A DNA stretch of 64,000 nucleotides from Trema orientale (taxonomy: Eukaryota; Streptophyta; Magnoliopsida; Rosales; Cannabaceae): assembly GCA_002914845.1 (NCBI GenBank), contig JXTC01000018.1, forward strand, positions 702,995-766,994, written 5' to 3'. This document shows, piece after piece, positions 61,967 to 64,000 of this stretch. Position 1 is the stretch's first letter, and each line of letters starts with the position of its first letter. A model generated the notes under the pieces. That model saw only the letters and a program-made list of their open reading frames with translations, was not told where the DNA came from and did not search any database. The translations under genes and the position numbers were made by a program.

Positions 61967-64000
61967 ATGTCTTCCACTTTCACCGGCGACGAAACTGCTC
62001 CCTTCTTCGGCTTTCTCGGCGCCGCGGCTGCCCTTGTCTTCTCTTGTAATTTTCCGTTTGGTTCCCGAGAAAACAAAAATATGAAAAATGAAAATCAGCG
62101 CTAGAATTTAAATTTGTTTTTGGAATATGAATTTGGGTTGCAAAATTTTGATGGGTTTTTTGTTTGATTAGGTATGGGAGCGGCTTATGGGACAGCGAAG
62201 AGCGGGGTGGGCGTGGCGTCCATGGGCGTGATGAGACCCGAGCTCGTGATGAAATCCATTGTGCCCGTTGTTATGGCTGGAGTTTTGGGTATTTATGGGT
62301 TAATTATCGCTGTTATTATCAGCACTGGGATTAACCCTAAAGCCAAGTCGTATTACCTCTTCGATGGTTATGCCCATCTCTCTTCTGGTCTCGCCTGTGG
62401 TCTCGCCGGTCTTTCTGCTGGTATGGCTATTGGTATCGTCGGCGATGCCGGTGTTAGGTGCGCTCTCTTTTCATTTCTATTTACCGTTACCTTTATGCTA
62501 TTTAAGTTTAGATTTTTGTTGGTTATTTTCCAGAATTTTTTTCTTGCTTTTTGTTTGAAAATTTCAACTACGATTATGTTAGTTCTTTTGGAATTTTATG
62601 TACAAACCAATATATTTGAATCTATTGTGTCAGGCATGATTGTGTACTTTGTTGTTGGCTTTACTATGTTTAAAGTTATAATGTGACGTTTGAAGAAGTT
62701 ATGTTATATGCAACTTGTCTATTCAAGTAAATCTCTCTAGGGACTTGGGGTGCCTTCAGTGAATTGCTGAATCACACGCTTAGCTGTGTTTATCTTTTGG
62801 TATTATGTGTTTGGATAGCTTTCTTTTTTCAGATATATATTTTTGCAAGCATAGATATGATCACTTCATCTAATTTGACATGACGTTCTTAGACAATATC
62901 TAAGGGAAGAGGAGGGCCTGCTTTTAGTATTTATCACTCTGCTTTCTGTTTACTCATTGGAATTTGTAGTGTTCTAGTTGGTTGTTTTCATTTGTCATTC
63001 CTAAGTTCGATGTAGAAGAAAGATGTCATTATCTGTTTAGACTATGTGCTAGTTGCCCAAGTTGCTTAACTTGTCAAAATAATGAATGATAGGACCTTTT
63101 TAATCAAAAGTTTATATTTTCTTGTGGATGGTGACTGATTCATGAAAATTACTAATGATAACAATATTAACTCTTTGGCTGTTAATACATGATAAGTCTA
63201 ATAACTTTGCCAATTATTTGGACTTATCAACTAGTTGAATTTATAAAATCCCTTGGTCTTGGCATCAAATCTTCCCCTAGGTTGGTTGGGTTTATGGGGA
63301 TGGAGAGATCACTTCTTGTTGCGTAGCCCTCAAATTATTTATGAAGGGAAATGCTCTGGTTTTGAGTCATTGATCCCTGAATTTCAAGACATTGGAGATT
63401 TCATTTTATTTATCTTTCTATTTTGTCCATGTTTATGTGTGTATGTATTTAGTTATTTTTATCTGTGTATGAATTTAACACTTTGTTAGGGAGACATTAA
63501 TAATTTTATTTGTATTGCCCGCATTCGGAGATACACTCTGTTTGTTAAGTGTTAACTACAATCCGTTCAGTGTGTCATGACTAGTAGTAGCCTAAATTCG
63601 TAGTGAGTTGTTACTACAGGGAGACCATAATTACAAATTATTTAAGAATTGTATTTGAGTCTTGCAGTTAACTCTACTAACTTTAGCTGGCTATTGATAC
63701 AAAAATTTAATTATTTTCGAGAAGAGAAAATAAAAAGAAAAAATAATGGATATTGATACAACTGAATTGACATATAGTTCCTAATTTCTGTGGTCGCAGA
63801 TGAAAAGTAATTATGTTGCCTTAAATGAATTTTACAGAAGAAAGTCATTGCTTATGCTACGCAATTGGACAGTCCATTCCACTGATTTTGGTTACTTTTT
63901 GTCATTATGTTAGTTTGACAGATAATTTATATGCATGGTTTATTTTTTAGCTACCATTTGTTGGTGTATGCTTTTGTTACCTGTATAATCTAGACAACGA
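61967..64000 (+). CDS. VHA-c: V-type H+-ATPase 16-kDa proteolipid subunit c (partial, last exon outside window)
   Basis: Exon 1 is 61967-62045 and exon 2 is 62172-62457. They join in frame (C27 split as T|GT) and encode residues 1-121, ending at a split Arg codon with donor AG|GTGCGC. The protein begins [20 protein letters not shown]. It continues [20 protein letters not shown] and [20 protein letters not shown], which are near-invariant in subunit c. Three of the four membrane helices are covered: ~10-32, ~54-76 and ~92-114. Helix 4, with the proton-carrying Glu, lies in exon 3 and was not found before 64000, so intron 2 exceeds 1.5 kb. Subunit c forms the rotating membrane ring that pumps protons into vacuole and Golgi/TGN. 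The frame running on past 62457 is intron, not coding. Confidence 0.95.

Noticed and set aside
1..64000. CRISPR arrays, bacterial operons, tRNA/rRNA genes or a known conserved plant microRNA
   Set aside because: None was found by eye. Regular repeats here are transposon-linked or minisatellites, and I saw no match to the mature sequences of the common conserved plant miRNAs, though an exhaustive search was not possible.

Overview
This is nuclear DNA of a eudicot plant. The evidence is genes with several short introns (GT-AG, plus one GC-AG), AT-rich intergenic DNA, a plant V-ATPase subunit, a VND-clade NAC factor, a histone H1 with the plant histone octamer in its promoter, and plant transposon families (PIF/Harbinger, Ty1/copia, hAT MITEs, LINE, tRNA-derived SINE, Helitron-like end). 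The species cannot be named from sequence alone. There are no prokaryotic features, CRISPR arrays, rRNA or tRNA genes that I can support.

Layout. At 1-1594 (-) lies a small coiled-coil protein gene whose 3' end is outside the window. It is divergent, across about 0.7 kb, from a ten-exon gene at 2312-6172 (+) for an 857-residue three-RRM hnRNP Q/SYNCRIP-like protein. About 3.4 kb without a recognisable gene follows. A 5.8-kb PIF/Harbinger element (9634-15452) comes next. Its transposase is broken by stops and by a 1.8-kb solo-LTR-like insertion with a perfect 5-bp target duplication. AT-rich DNA with a foldback element (18510-19364) leads to the two-exon histone H1 gene (20263-21013, +). From 21.8 to 39 kb the window is mostly repeats: a SINE, an LTR-like repeat, a decayed copia element (28291-33072, -), small MITEs inside TA microsatellites, a hAT MITE and a 5'-truncated LINE. 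The NAC/VND gene (39894-42178, -) has three exons and about 11 kb upstream without another clear gene. From 49.7 to 60.8 kb repeats dominate again: a SINE, a second copy of the LTR-like repeat, a solo LTR, a Helitron-like end and a hAT MITE. The V-ATPase proteolipid subunit c gene starts at 61967 (+) and runs off the right edge, with its last exon missing.

The five genes are not a functional cluster: they cover RNA binding, chromatin compaction, xylem-cell fate control, proton pumping and one unknown. I found no convincing new multi-gene system. The most useful observations are structural: transposon nesting read to the base, exact target-site duplications defining several unlabelled elements, a MITE family sitting in TA microsatellites, a GC-AG intron in the NAC gene, and several unclassified tandem or inverted repeats. 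Exon joins were worked out by eye from splice consensus and frame continuity, without transcript data.
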